A stretch of DNA of 64,000 nucleotides. Source: Glycomyces amatae (lineage in GTDB: Bacteria; Actinomycetota; Actinomycetes; Mycobacteriales; Micromonosporaceae). The stretch covers positions 248,001 through 312,000 of the forward strand of contig NZ_JAJLQZ010000006.1 of the NCBI RefSeq assembly GCF_020991375.1, given 5' to 3'. Under the pieces are notes generated by a model. It saw only the letters and a program-made list of their open reading frames with translations, was not told the DNA's origin and did no database searches. The translations under genes and the position numbers were made by a program. Positions 1 through 8,114 of the stretch are shown piece after piece (within the stretch, counting starts at the first letter, position 1; the number at the start of each line of letters is the position of its first letter).

Positions 1-1256
1 TCGAACAGGCCCGTGCCCGCAGGGACGTCGCCGTTCGGGGAGTCGTAGGGGAGCATCTCCGTCTGGTACGCCGGGAGCTCCTCCTCCTCGGCCTCCTTCG
101 GGCGGCCCAGCCGGTCGAGTCCGAAGGAGACGAACAGGCCCAGCAGCAGCACCCCCGCGAAGATCGCCTGCGAGTAGTCGGCCTGCCAGGAGCCCTCCCC
201 CGCGTTCTCCACGACCTGGCCCCACAGCACCAGCCCGGCCCACAGCGCCACCGTCGCGAGCACCGCGCCCAGGACGCCGCCGCGCCGCCCCCACAGGCTC
301 GTGCCCGCCAGCAGCGCCACCGCGAACGCCAACAGCTGCAACTCGACCGAGAGCGGGTAGGAACCGTACGGGCCGAAGCTGATCGAGTTCGCCCCCTCGG
401 CCGGACCCAGCGCGTACATGTAGACCAGGAAGCCCGAACCGGCGGCCAGGAGCATCGACAGGACCGTGCCGCCCAGCAGCAGGAACACCGCCGGAGCGGA
501 GCGCTCCTCGCCGTCGGCCATGCGCTTGACGGCGCTGAGGCCGTCGCGCACGCCCGGCGCCAGGCCGATGAGGCCCCCCGCGACGGCCAGCACCGCGGCG
601 CCGCCGAACACGTACAGCCCGTTCGGCGGGGCCTCCAAGGCGACCGTGTCGACGCCGCGCCACGCGGCCAAGCGGCCGGCGAGCGGCATCGCGGCGAAGG
701 CCACGACCCCGATCGCGAGCCCCGCGAACCACGGCGGCACCCGGAAGGCGACCACCAGCAGCACGTACAGCAGCCCGGCGACCGCCGCCGCGCCCGCCAC
801 GAAGCCGAGGTAGACCCACACGTTCGCCTCGACGGGCCGCACGATCGGGATCACGGCCGCCAGCGCCGGGACCGCGAGGTTCACCGCGCCGAGCCGCAGC
901 GACATTCCGATCGCCAAGGCCGCCAGCAGGATCGGCGTCAAGTACAGGGCGTGGCGCTCGAAGGCGTCCATCAGGGTGGCGAACTCGCCGCCGAAGAGCT
1001 CGTCCTCGCGCCGGTAGACCAGGAACAGCGCGTTCGCGGTCAGGAGGAGCAGGATCGCCTCCCAGATCCACTGGAAGACCGTGCGGTCGCGCAGCGGCCT
1101 CGACGCGATCGGCTCGGTCGGCGCGGCCGCCTGGCCCGCGAACGGGTCGACCGGGTAGTCGAGGCCGTTCCCGAGTTCCGGTCGGCTGGTGCCGGGCGGC
1201 GGGGGCGTGATCTCGAGCTGGCGCGTCTCGTCGCGCTCCGGGGGGACATAGGTCAT
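1..1256 (-). CDS. RbsC-like ABC transporter permease homologue (3' end cut by window edge)
   Basis: This gene reads leftward from an ATG at 1256 and stays open to the left edge, so about 418 residues are visible and the C-terminus is missing. After a hydrophilic N-terminus of about 60 residues it is almost entirely hydrophobic segments. Two stretches recall ribose-type (BPD_transp_2) permeases: the RLGAVNLAVPALAA segment and a late GTSLWGRRGGVLGAVLA segment. It is clearly a paralogue of the next gene upstream, 40 bp away, and an AGAGGACG ribosome site precedes the ATG. No ATPase or solute-binding gene is visible, so transport activity is inferred only from the fold. Its N-terminus lacks a normal permease entry helix, and it may be a divergent membrane protein of this superfamily. 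Confidence 0.75.
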   Translation of the reverse strand, partial: MTYVPPERDETRQLEITPPPPGTSRPELGNGLDYPVDPFAGQAAAPTEPIASRPLRDRTVFQWIWEAILLLLTANALFLVYRREDELFGGEFATLMDAFERHALYLTPILLAALAIGMSLRLGAVNLAVPALAAVIPIVRPVEANVWVYLGFVAGAAAVAGLLYVLLVVAFRVPPWFAGLAIGVVAFAAMPLAGRLAAWRGVDTVALEAPPNGLYVFGGAAVLAVAGGLIGLAPGVRDGLSAVKRMADGEERSAPAVFLLLGGTVLSMLLAAGSGFLVYMYALGPAEGANSISFGPYGSYPLSVELQLLAFAVALLAGTSLWGRRGGVLGAVLATVALWAGLVLWGQVVENAGEGSWQADYSQAIFAGVLLLGLFVSFGLDRLGRPKEAEEEELPAYQTEMLPYDSPNGDVPAGTGLF

Positions 1257-1296
1257 GGTTGTCGTCCTCTTATCGGGGGCGAAGTCGGATCGGGGG

Positions 1297-2610
1297 TCAG
1301 CGCCCGTAGCGCCGGTCGGTGTCGGAGCCGAAGCGCGTGCCGTAGCCGTCGCGGTTGTCCCGCAGGTCGTCGAAGGCCCCGGACGCGCCGAACGGGTCCG
1401 CCGCGGCGCCGGCCTTCGGGATGCCGCCGGTGGTCGGGATGCTGCCGGTGGTCGAGATGCCGCCGGTACCGGTCGACCACGGGTCGCCGCCGGAGCCGAG
1501 GTCGGCGAGGTCCTCGTCGTAGCGCTCGTACTCTCCGGTGCGGTCGGGGCGCGGATCGTCCTCGCGCAGGTCCTCGACCGATCCCGCGCGGCTCGTCGTG
1601 GCCGCCTCGGTCTCGTCCACGGTGTTCATGGCCTCGACCAGGCGGGTCACGAGGAACCCGGCGATGATGGCGCTCAAGGCGATCCAGCTGGGGTCGAAGT
1701 CCCAGCCGCGGCCCTCGGCCAGCCACATCAGCGACAGCACGAGCAGGGACGCGAACAGGGTGCCGCAGACGCCGCCGCGGCGCCCCATGAGGCTGGTGCC
1801 GCCCAGCAGCGCCGCGCCCAGGGCGACGACGGTGAGCAGGATCGGGTCCGGCAAACCCGCGGCCCCCGCGTCGGGAACCGTGGTCCACGCGGCCACGACG
1901 CCCGCGGCGCCCGCCAGGGACGAGGAGATCAGGACGCCGAGGAACACCAGTCCGCCGCGCCCGTGCCGCTCCCCCGCGGGGGTCTCGCGGATCGGCGCGA
2001 GGCGCGCCCGCACGCCGGCGAACGCGCCGACCAGGCCGAGGAACAGCGACAGGCCCGCCGCCGCCCCGAGGGCCGCGAGCACGCCCGTGTCCGGCAGCGC
2101 GGCCAGCGTGAACTCGCCCGGGTCGCCGGAGGTCCCGGCCCACAGGCCGATCGCGCCGCCGACGGCGCCGCTGGCGGCCCAGCCGGGGGCGCGCAGCCAC
2201 GCCGAGAGCGTCGCCAGGACGACGCCGACGAACACGGCCGCGCCGAGGCCCATGCCGAGGGCCACCGCCGTCCCGGAGCCGGAGGCGTCGACGAACAGCC
2301 AGGCGGCCAGGAGCGCGATGGGGCCGACGGCCAGGTTGACCGAGCCGACGCGCAGGGAGACGGCCATCGCGGAGGCGAGCAGGACGACGGGGGCGAGCGC
2401 GGCCGCGAAGCCGTTCCAGGAGTGCTCGGCGAACGGTCCGGCGGCGGCTTGGGTGAGGGCGAACAGGACGCCGCCGCCGAGCAGCAGCAGGCCGATCTCC
2501 CAGACCACGTGGACCGCCATGCGGTCGGGCGGGGTCTCGTCGCCGTCCGCGGTGACGGCGCTGATCTGCGAGGTGGAGTCGCGGTCTTGGGACGGGGGGT
2601 CGAATTTCAT
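1297..2610 (-). CDS. RbsC-like ABC transporter permease homologue
   Basis: The product is 437 residues from the ATG at 2610, which has AGAGGTG about 7 nt upstream; a GTG at 2619 is the alternative. About ten hydrophobic segments span residues 35-330, followed by a polar tail of about 110 residues rich in Gly, Asp, Thr and Arg. The segment RVGSVNLAVGPIALLAA and the later GGTSLMGRRGGVCGTLFAS match the two most conserved helices of ribose/xylose-type permeases (BPD_transp_2). It is paralogous to the gene downstream, and the pair probably form one transcript with the fol genes. No ATPase or binding protein is nearby, so the substrate is unknown. Confidence 0.75.
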   Translation of the reverse strand: MKFDPPSQDRDSTSQISAVTADGDETPPDRMAVHVVWEIGLLLLGGGVLFALTQAAAGPFAEHSWNGFAAALAPVVLLASAMAVSLRVGSVNLAVGPIALLAAWLFVDASGSGTAVALGMGLGAAVFVGVVLATLSAWLRAPGWAASGAVGGAIGLWAGTSGDPGEFTLAALPDTGVLAALGAAAGLSLFLGLVGAFAGVRARLAPIRETPAGERHGRGGLVFLGVLISSSLAGAAGVVAAWTTVPDAGAAGLPDPILLTVVALGAALLGGTSLMGRRGGVCGTLFASLLVLSLMWLAEGRGWDFDPSWIALSAIIAGFLVTRLVEAMNTVDETEAATTSRAGSVEDLREDDPRPDRTGEYERYDEDLADLGSGGDPWSTGTGGISTTGSIPTTGGIPKAGAAADPFGASGAFDDLRDNRDGYGTRFGSDTDRRYGR

Positions 2611-2692
2611 GGGGCGCACCTCTGAACGCGCGAGCGTATGGGGGTTGGAGCGGGTCGGCGATGGGCCGTCGGGGAGGACGGGTCGGTTGCGG

Positions 2693-3256
2693 TCAGGGTC
2701 GGGCGGGGCCGTCGTCGTCCTGCTCGTCGTCCTGCGGGGGAATGCGGCAGGAGTGTTCGAGCCAGAGCGCGGCCCCGGTGAGCGCGGCGCAGGCGACGGT
2801 GCCGAGCACCGCCGCGGGGAGGTCGTCCGCGGCGGCGGCGAGCCGGCCGGACTGGGTCGCGAGCCACACGGTGAAGCCCAGGTAGGCGCCGAAGAAGGCG
2901 CTGCCGCCGACGGCGGCGGCCTTGGCGAGCACGGCGAAGCGGGCGATCTGGAGCGCGTGCTCCGGCCCGTCCAGCCTGCCGTGCGCCGCGGCGGGGGCGC
3001 CCCGGTCGGCCGCCGCGCGCACCTGCCTGCGGCCGGGGCGCAGCGCCTTGCGGGTGGTCCAGGCGAACCACGCCAGGAGCGCGGCCAGCGCGAAGATCAC
3101 CAGGGAGTTGTGCCAGGCCAGGTCGGGGGCCTGCTGGTAGTAGCGGGTGACGAGCAGCAGCGTGAGGGCGGCCCCTGCCAGCCCGGCCACCGCGAGGGTG
3201 GACGGCGCGGTGGGTCGCAGGCTCGGTCCGGGATCGCGCTCGTCGTCACTGCTCAT
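2693..3256 (-). CDS. DUF3180 family membrane protein
   Basis: This 187-residue protein has four hydrophobic segments (about residues 20-38, 48-68, 112-132 and 145-165) and a C-terminal ALWLEHSCRIP motif. That motif closely matches the ALWLQHCCKSP ending I recall for Rv3605c of M. tuberculosis, the reference DUF3180 protein. As in mycobacteria, the gene follows folK directly; here the gap is 13 bp. The function of DUF3180 is unknown, and its constant association with folate genes is the only clue. It probably sits in the cytoplasmic membrane. The family assignment rests on both motif and synteny. Confidence 0.87.
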   Translation of the reverse strand: MSSDDERDPGPSLRPTAPSTLAVAGLAGAALTLLLVTRYYQQAPDLAWHNSLVIFALAALLAWFAWTTRKALRPGRRQVRAAADRGAPAAAHGRLDGPEHALQIARFAVLAKAAAVGGSAFFGAYLGFTVWLATQSGRLAAAADDLPAAVLGTVACAALTGAALWLEHSCRIPPQDDEQDDDGPARP

Positions 3257-3269
3257 ACGGTGCCCCCAA

Positions 3270-3803
3270 TCACGGCTCGCGAGCGTCGCCGTGTTCCGAC
3301 CATATCGGGTGGAGCCTGCGCAGTGCGCGCGCGTCCGCCGCGACGGACTCGTCGCGTAGCAGGTCCCTCACGCGGCCGCGGCCGGGCAGCTCGGCGTCGC
3401 GGTCGATGGCGTACCACGGGACCAGCACGAACGCCCGCAGATGGGCGAGCGGGTGCGGGAGCGTCAGGTGCGGGTCGTCGCTGCGGACGGGGGCGCCGCC
3501 GTCGGAGACGGCGATGAGGTCGACGTCGAGGGTGCGCGGCCCGTAGGGGCGCTCGGGGTCGCGGACGCGCCCGGCCTCGGTCTCGAGGCGCTGCCCGAGG
3601 GCGAGCCAGTCCCCGGCGCTGCGCGCGGGGTCCTCGGCGATGACGACGATGTTGTAGTAGGCGGGCTGCTCGTCGTCGCCGCCCCACGGCGGCGTCTCGT
3701 AGACCTCGGAGACGGCCCGGGGGGCGGCGGCCGCGATGGCGGCGGCGAGGTTGGCCTCGCGGTCGCCGAGGTTGGAGCCCATGCTGAACACGACGCGGGT
3801 CAC
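3270..3803 (-). CDS. folK: 2-amino-4-hydroxy-6-hydroxymethyldihydropteridine pyrophosphokinase
   Basis: FolK transfers pyrophosphate from ATP to 6-hydroxymethyl-7,8-dihydropterin in cytoplasmic folate synthesis. The 177-residue protein starts with the typical FSMGSNLGDREANLAAA and carries the family signature GPRTLDVDLIAV, whose two Asp residues bind magnesium, followed by LPHPLAHLRAFVLVP. The length fits the family (about 160-190). Its start overlaps the end of folB by 4 nt, so the two are probably translationally coupled. It makes the substrate of dihydropteroate synthase (FolP), whose gene is not in this window. Confidence 0.96.
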   Translation of the reverse strand: MTRVVFSMGSNLGDREANLAAAIAAAAPRAVSEVYETPPWGGDDEQPAYYNIVVIAEDPARSAGDWLALGQRLETEAGRVRDPERPYGPRTLDVDLIAVSDGGAPVRSDDPHLTLPHPLAHLRAFVLVPWYAIDRDAELPGRGRVRDLLRDESVAADARALRRLHPIWSEHGDAREP

Positions 3804-4165
3804 GCGCGGCTCCTCTCGATGGTGACGGCGACGTCGGTGAAGCGCTGGTTGATCGGCGCCTGCGGCTTGTGGACGGTGACGCGGGCGGCGGCCACGCGGT
3901 CGAGGCGGAGGCAGGCGTCGGCGAGGCGCTCGGCGAGGGTCTCGATGAGGTTGACCGGCTCGCCCGCGACGATGTCGGCGAGCGTGTCGGCGAGGGCCCC
4001 GTAGTCGACGGTGCGGCCGAGGTCGTCGCTCGCGGCGGCCTCGGCGGTGGAGGTGCGGAGGGAGACGTCGACGATGAAGTCCTGACCGGCCTCCCGTTCG
4101 TGGTCGAAGACGCCGTGGCGCCCGTGCACGCGCAGGCCGGACAGGGTGATCAGGTCGGTATCCAC
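3800..4165 (-). CDS. folB: Dihydroneopterin aldolase
   Basis: FolB converts dihydroneopterin to 6-hydroxymethyl-dihydropterin and glycolaldehyde, the step before FolK. The 121-residue length is typical. The N-terminal segment ITLSGLRVHGRHGVFDHE contains the conserved GxHGxxxxE pattern, and the C-terminal VTVHKPQAPI holds the catalytic Lys region. It overlaps folK by 4 nt. In mycobacteria folP precedes folB, but here the upstream neighbour is an unrelated membrane protein, so the fol cluster is split in this genome. Confidence 0.96.
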   Translation of the reverse strand: MDTDLITLSGLRVHGRHGVFDHEREAGQDFIVDVSLRTSTAEAAASDDLGRTVDYGALADTLADIVAGEPVNLIETLAERLADACLRLDRVAAARVTVHKPQAPINQRFTDVAVTIERSRA

Positions 4166-4217
4166 GCGCCGAGCCTACTCGTACCGGGGGCGGGGTCGAG
4201 GAAGGACGGTGAAGGGA

Positions 4218-4880
4218 CTACGCGGGCGGTTCGGGCTCGGCCGCCTCGACGGCCGCGGCCTTCCCGCCCTTCCTCGGGCGGAAGACGAACCAGGTGGCGA
4301 CGGCGAGCACGGCCCCCGCGAAGAGGATCGGCAGGAGCCGGAGGTTCGCGTCGAACCAGTGCAGGAGCTCGCCGTACCGGGCGTCGGGGTCGAAGAGGAG
4401 CGCGGCGGCGGTGACGGCGGCGATCGCGCCCGCGCCGGTGAACAGGCCCGACTTCCACCAGATGCCGAGGCTCAGGCGGCGCCCGAGGATGCCGGCGGCG
4501 TCGATGATGCGCTTGGCGCGCAGGGCCCGGACGGAGCCGAGGAGGTAGGCCAGGCGCAGCACCTGCGCGCCGCCCGCGGCGGCGACGAGGCTCAGCAGCG
4601 TCAGCAGGCAGACGAACAGCATCCACTTGTGCCGCCACAGCCACCGGCGCTTGCTCCGGGCGGCGAGCAGCAGGACCACCGACTCGAACCAGAGCACGGC
4701 GCCGGCGGCCCAGCCGACGACCTTCCCGGCCAGGGCGACGTTCCCGTCCGTCCAGAGGGTGAGGAAGACCGCGGGCACGGAGGCGCACACCGCGACGATG
4801 ACCGGTATCCGCAGTTTGTACTGCACGAACCGGGCGGTGACGGTGAGCTTGTCCGGACGCCTACGGGGGGAAGGGGCCAC
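4218..4880 (-). CDS. Membrane protein with a voltage-sensor-like segment
   Basis: The 220-residue product has about six hydrophobic segments and short polar ends. The region around residues 115-140 (VLRLAYLLGSVRALRAKR) places basic residues at regular intervals along a helix, like S4 of voltage-gated channels, and the four preceding hydrophobic segments would fit S1-S4. I see no selectivity-filter motif such as TVGYGD, so the pore is missing or very different. It lies between folB (same strand) and divergent glpD. The family is not certain; an actinobacterial ion-transporter-like protein is the best description. Confidence 0.7.
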   Translation of the reverse strand: MAPSPRRRPDKLTVTARFVQYKLRIPVIVAVCASVPAVFLTLWTDGNVALAGKVVGWAAGAVLWFESVVLLLAARSKRRWLWRHKWMLFVCLLTLLSLVAAAGGAQVLRLAYLLGSVRALRAKRIIDAAGILGRRLSLGIWWKSGLFTGAGAIAAVTAAALLFDPDARYGELLHWFDANLRLLPILFAGAVLAVATWFVFRPRKGGKAAAVEAAEPEPPA

Positions 4881-4949
4881 TCCTCCAATTTACGGGCCCC
4901 GTGCTTCCAGAAGGGCCCCGGCCCAGGTGGATCCACGTATCGTGAACGC

Positions 4950-6698
4950 ATGCGCACGCCCATGTCCCGCCCCCGCTCGCAGGCCGGCCGCCTCTCGCCG
5001 GAGCGGCGGCGGTGGGACCTGAAGCGGCTCGGCGCGGAGGTCTTCGACGTGCTGGTCGTGGGCGGCGGCGCGACCGGGGCGGGGGCGGCGGTGGACGCCG
5101 CGGGCCGGGGCCTGCGGACGGCCCTGGTCGAGGCGCGCGACTTCGCGTCCGGGACCTCTTCGCGGTCGAGCAAACTCGTGCACGGCGGCCTGCGGTACCT
5201 GGAGCAGCTCGAGCTGGGCCTGGTGCACGAGGCGCTGACCGAGCGGGGGCTCCTCGCCGGGAGCCTCGCCCCGCACCTGGTGCGGCCGGTGCCGTTCCTC
5301 CTGCCGCTCAAAGGGGTCTGGGAGCGGGCGTACTACGGGGCGGGCGTGGCGGCCTACGACGTGCTGGCGACCGCGCTCGGCGCCGGGCGCGGCCGCGGGG
5401 GCCTGCCGTGGCACCGGCACCTGAGCCGGGCCGGGGCCCTGGAGGCCTTCCCCGACCTGGACCCGCGCGTGCACGGCGCGATCCGGTACTTCGACGCGCA
5501 GGTGGACGACGCCCGGCTGGTGGTGACGCTCGCGCGGACCGCCGCGTCCCTGGGCGCGGCCGTGGCCTCCTCGGTGCAGGTGGTGGGGTTCCTCCGCGAG
5601 AACGGGCGGCTCGCCGGCGTCGAGGCCGTCGACGTCGAGTCGGGGCGGCGCTTCGCGGTCCGGGCGAGGACCGTGGTGTGCGCGGCGGGGGTGTGGAGCG
5701 ACGAGCTCGCCCGGCGCCTGCCCGAGCGGGCCGGCTTCGCGGTCCGCGCCTCCAAGGGCGTGCACCTGGTGCTGCCGCGCGAGGCGATCGACGGGAGCGC
5801 GGGGATCATCTCGAGGACGAAGTGGAGCGTCCTGTTCATCATCCCGTGGGACGGGCACTGGCTGATCGGGACCACCGACACCGACTGGGACCTGGACCCG
5901 GCGCACCCGGCCGCGTCGGCGGGCGACGTCGCCTACCTGCTCCGGCAGGCGAGCGACGTGCTGCGCCGCCGCCTGGACGTGTCCCAAGTAGAGGGTGTCT
6001 ACGCGGGGCTGCGGCCGCTCCTGCGCGGGGAGACCGAGGAGACCTCGAAGCTCAGCCGCGAGCACGCGGTGATCGAGGTGGAGCCGGGCCTGTGCTTCGT
6101 GGCGGGCGGGAAGCTCACCACCTACCGGGTCATGGCGAAGGACGCGGTCGACGCCGCCGCGAAGCGGCTGGGCCCGGACGTCCCGGCCAGCGGCACGCAC
6201 CTGCTGCCGCTGCTCGGCGCGGACGGGTACGCGGTCTACTGGGGCGCGCGGGAGCGGATCGCGAAGCGCGCCGGGGTGGAGGTGCGCGTCGTCGAGCGCC
6301 TCCTGCGCCGCTACGGGAGCCTCGCCCCGCAGGTCCTGCGGATGGCGGTCGCGCAGCCGCAGCTGGCCCGGCCGCTGCCGGGCACCGAGGACTACCTGCG
6401 GGCCGAGGTGGTCTACGCGTCGCGCGCCGAGGGCGCGCTGCACCTGGACGACCTGCTCACCAGGCGGCTGCGCCTGTCGATCGAGGGCTTCGACCGGGGC
6501 ACCCGGGCGGCGATGGACGCGGCGGGGCTGGCGGGCGAGGTCCTCGGCTGGGACGCGCAGCGGCGGGCCGCGGAGGTCGAGGCGTACCTGTACCGGGTCG
6601 ACGCCGAGCGGCGCTCGCAGCAGCAGCCGGACGACGACGCGGCCGAGGCGGCCCGGCTCGCGGCGGTCGAGCCGCGCCGGCTCGAGCGCCTCTCCTGA
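4950..6698 (+). CDS. glpD: Aerobic glycerol-3-phosphate dehydrogenase
   Basis: GlpD oxidises sn-glycerol 3-phosphate to dihydroxyacetone phosphate at the membrane and passes electrons to quinone through FAD. The 582-residue protein (GlpD family usually 500-585) has the FAD dinucleotide-binding motif VVGGGATGAGAAVDAAGRG, then the diagnostic GTSSRSSKLVHGGLRYLEQ. Later come the IGTTDTDWD segment and the GGKLTTYR motif near the end of the FAD domain, then the helical C-terminal domain. The start is the ATG at 4950, with another in-frame ATG at 4962; the open frame continues upstream but overlaps the divergent neighbour. No glycerol kinase or facilitator is nearby. Confidence 0.95.
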   Translation: MRTPMSRPRSQAGRLSPERRRWDLKRLGAEVFDVLVVGGGATGAGAAVDAAGRGLRTALVEARDFASGTSSRSSKLVHGGLRYLEQLELGLVHEALTERGLLAGSLAPHLVRPVPFLLPLKGVWERAYYGAGVAAYDVLATALGAGRGRGGLPWHRHLSRAGALEAFPDLDPRVHGAIRYFDAQVDDARLVVTLARTAASLGAAVASSVQVVGFLRENGRLAGVEAVDVESGRRFAVRARTVVCAAGVWSDELARRLPERAGFAVRASKGVHLVLPREAIDGSAGIISRTKWSVLFIIPWDGHWLIGTTDTDWDLDPAHPAASAGDVAYLLRQASDVLRRRLDVSQVEGVYAGLRPLLRGETEETSKLSREHAVIEVEPGLCFVAGGKLTTYRVMAKDAVDAAAKRLGPDVPASGTHLLPLLGADGYAVYWGARERIAKRAGVEVRVVERLLRRYGSLAPQVLRMAVAQPQLARPLPGTEDYLRAEVVYASRAEGALHLDDLLTRRLRLSIEGFDRGTRAAMDAAGLAGEVLGWDAQRRAAEVEAYLYRVDAERRSQQQPDDDAAEAARLAAVEPRRLERLS

Positions 6699-6710
6699 CC
6701 GGCGGGTCCG

Positions 6711-6820
6711 CCCGATGCGAACCGCTCGGTCTGAACCGCTCAGTCTGAACCGGCCCGATCCGAACCGCTCGGTCTGGACTGCTCGGTCTGGACCGCCCAA
6801 TCCGAACCGCTCAGTATGGG
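6711..6820. repeat. 43-bp tandem repeat, about 2.5 copies
   Basis: Just after glpD the sequence repeats with a 43-bp period: unit 1 at 6711-6753, unit 2 at 6754-6796 and a partial third from 6797 to about 6820. Each unit is a 22-nt block (CCCGATCCGAACCGCTCGGT and two more bases) followed by a 14-nt variant GAACCGCTCAGTCT and a 7-nt spacer, so there is also an internal 14-bp sub-repeat. It ends about 35 nt before tRNA-Arg. I see no coding potential; the role is unknown. Confidence 0.85.
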
Positions 6821-6856
6821 CGCGTCCGAAGCGATCGGCTAGACTCTCCTCTCGTC

Positions 6857-6929
6857 GCCCCAGTAGCTCAGGGGATAGAGCAACGGTTTCCTAAACCGCA
6901 GGTCGCAGGTTCGATTCCTGCCTGGGGCA
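6857..6929 (+). tRNA. tRNA-Arg (anticodon CCU)
   Basis: A 73-nt cloverleaf: acceptor GCCCCAG pairs with CTGGGGC, with discriminator A at 6929. The D-arm is GCTCAGGGGATAGAGC, the anticodon loop TTCCTAA gives CCU (reads AGG), and the T-arm is GCAGGTTCGATTCCTGC. CCA is not encoded (CCC follows). An A-C mismatch is tolerated at the top of the anticodon stem. Confidence 0.96.
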
Positions 6930-7316
6930 CCCTCGAACGCGAGTCGGGGCCGGGTACGCACCCGGCCCTGCCGCTTCTGTTCACGTCCTGGAGCGGATCT
7001 CGTCCGTTCCGTCGTCCCACTGCCGCGAGCGCGGCCTCCCGCCCGGCGCCGACGGCCGCGGGCACCGCTGCGATCAGGCCTCGAATCCGCTGGTGGACAG
7101 TGCTCCGCGGCATCCGTACGGGACCCCGGACGCGACGGCGGGCGGGCCCTTCCGGTCCCGCCCGCTTCAGTGTGTCAGCACTGTTCGCAAGTAGTACGTC
7201 TATGTGTCTCTTGCAGAGCTCGGGGAGGCCCCCACCGGCCTCCCCGAGGCTCTATCCCACCAAACAAGAGCAAAGTCTCGGGGGCGCTTCGCGACCGCTC
7301 GCTCGGCGCCGCGCGG
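6930..7316. other. Intergenic stretch after tRNA-Arg with hairpins
   Basis: I see no gene in these 387 bp. Two hairpins are clear: GCGGGCGGG (7138-7146) with CCCGCCCGC (7157-7165), and a stronger 12-bp stem at 7219-7248. There is no copy of the tRNA 3' end, so no attachment site is supported. Confidence 0.6.
7219..7248 (-). terminator. Hairpin terminator downstream of the small hypothetical gene
   Basis: CTCGGGGAGGCC (7219-7230) pairs perfectly with GGCCTCCCCGAG (7237-7248) around a 6-nt loop. It lies about 70 nt past the stop of the leftward gene at 7317. There is no clean U-tract, as is usual in actinomycetes. Confidence 0.6.
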
Positions 7317-7628
7317 TCACCTGAACCGCGCCGTGTAGATGTCGCCGTCGCGGATCCAGGCGAGCTGGAGCGCGGCGAACATGTCGTCGACGATCTCCTC
7401 GTCGGGCATCCCGTAGTGCTCGCCGAGGCTGCGGCCGCGGTAGTGCCACAGGAGTCCGGACTGGACCTGGCCGGCGTCCGCGGTGTGCTTGCCGCAGGAG
7501 CGGGCGCACCGGTAGAGCACCTGGCCGGTTCTGCCGTACTCGATGGCCATCACCTGCTGGCACATAGAGCTCCGCAGCTTGCCTGACGCGGCTGCCTGTA
7601 GCAACGTCTGCGCCTCGAGACGTTCCAT
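7317..7628 (-). CDS. Small hypothetical protein with Cys residues
   Basis: I do not recognise this 103-residue protein. The start is the ATG at 7628, which has GGGAGAGGGG upstream; the frame is open further upstream but the extra sequence is low-complexity and looks non-coding. The protein is polar and probably cytoplasmic. It has a short Cys-containing section (RCARSCGKHTADAGQ, about residues 43-57) and an acidic segment MPDEEIVDDMFAALQ. It is divergent from the DUF397 gene across a palindrome-rich region and belongs to the accessory patch after tRNA-Arg. It could be a small regulatory or antitoxin-like partner, but nothing in the sequence proves that. Confidence 0.6.
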   Translation of the reverse strand: MERLEAQTLLQAAASGKLRSSMCQQVMAIEYGRTGQVLYRCARSCGKHTADAGQVQSGLLWHYRGRSLGEHYGMPDEEIVDDMFAALQLAWIRDGDIYTARFR

Positions 7629-8114
7629 GGCGCCCAACCCCTCTCCCGGCGATGTTCCGGCCCGCCGGGCGAAGCCCGGCCTGGTGATGCGAATCGACTG
7701 GCATGTCCGGTTGTGCGATGCGGAGCATCCGGCTCGCGACGGCGGCCTCCGCTCGGGACCCACATCCCCGGACGGCCCGCCCGTCGCTGCACCGGACCTC
7801 GGTTGGCGGCGACGAGTCCGTGACCACGGTCGCACACTCGCGCGCTCGTGTCTATGTGCATTGTCACATTCATCGTAACATGCATCCACACCGGGCGGAT
7901 GCACGTGCATCTGCGCAGGCATCTGCGCGGGCATCCTCATGTGCGATTACAGAGTGTAATGTGCGACACTTGGTCCGACCCTCCACGGGGATGTCGGAAT
8001 TCTCCGCAGCGGTACCGCTCTGATAGGGCGGCGCGGCGGGATCCCGATCTGCTCGTTGTCGGTCGTTTGAGAATCCGGCCGGACCTACCGGCCACTGGTG
8101 GAAGGAATCTCTGC
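7629..8114. promoter_or_regulatory. Divergent promoter region with three palindromes
   Basis: This 486-bp region separates two divergent small genes and is locally poorer in GC than its surroundings around 7850-7980. It holds an imperfect palindrome TGTCAC/GTAACA (7862-7880), a perfect 14-bp palindrome GATGCACGTGCATC (7898-7911) and a perfect ATTACAGAGTGTAAT (7946-7960). A 12-bp direct repeat (GCATCTGCGCAG-like) lies between the last two. These look like operators, but no bound regulator is identified. Confidence 0.55.

Noticed and set aside
951..2625. Several long rightward frames opposite the permease-like genes
   Set aside because: They are Arg/Gly/Ala-rich shadows with no start signals. 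The leftward frames give coherent membrane proteins.
6868..7113. Leftward frame of 81 codons overlapping tRNA-Arg
   Set aside because: Its C-terminus is simply the reverse translation of the tRNA, a familiar false gene.
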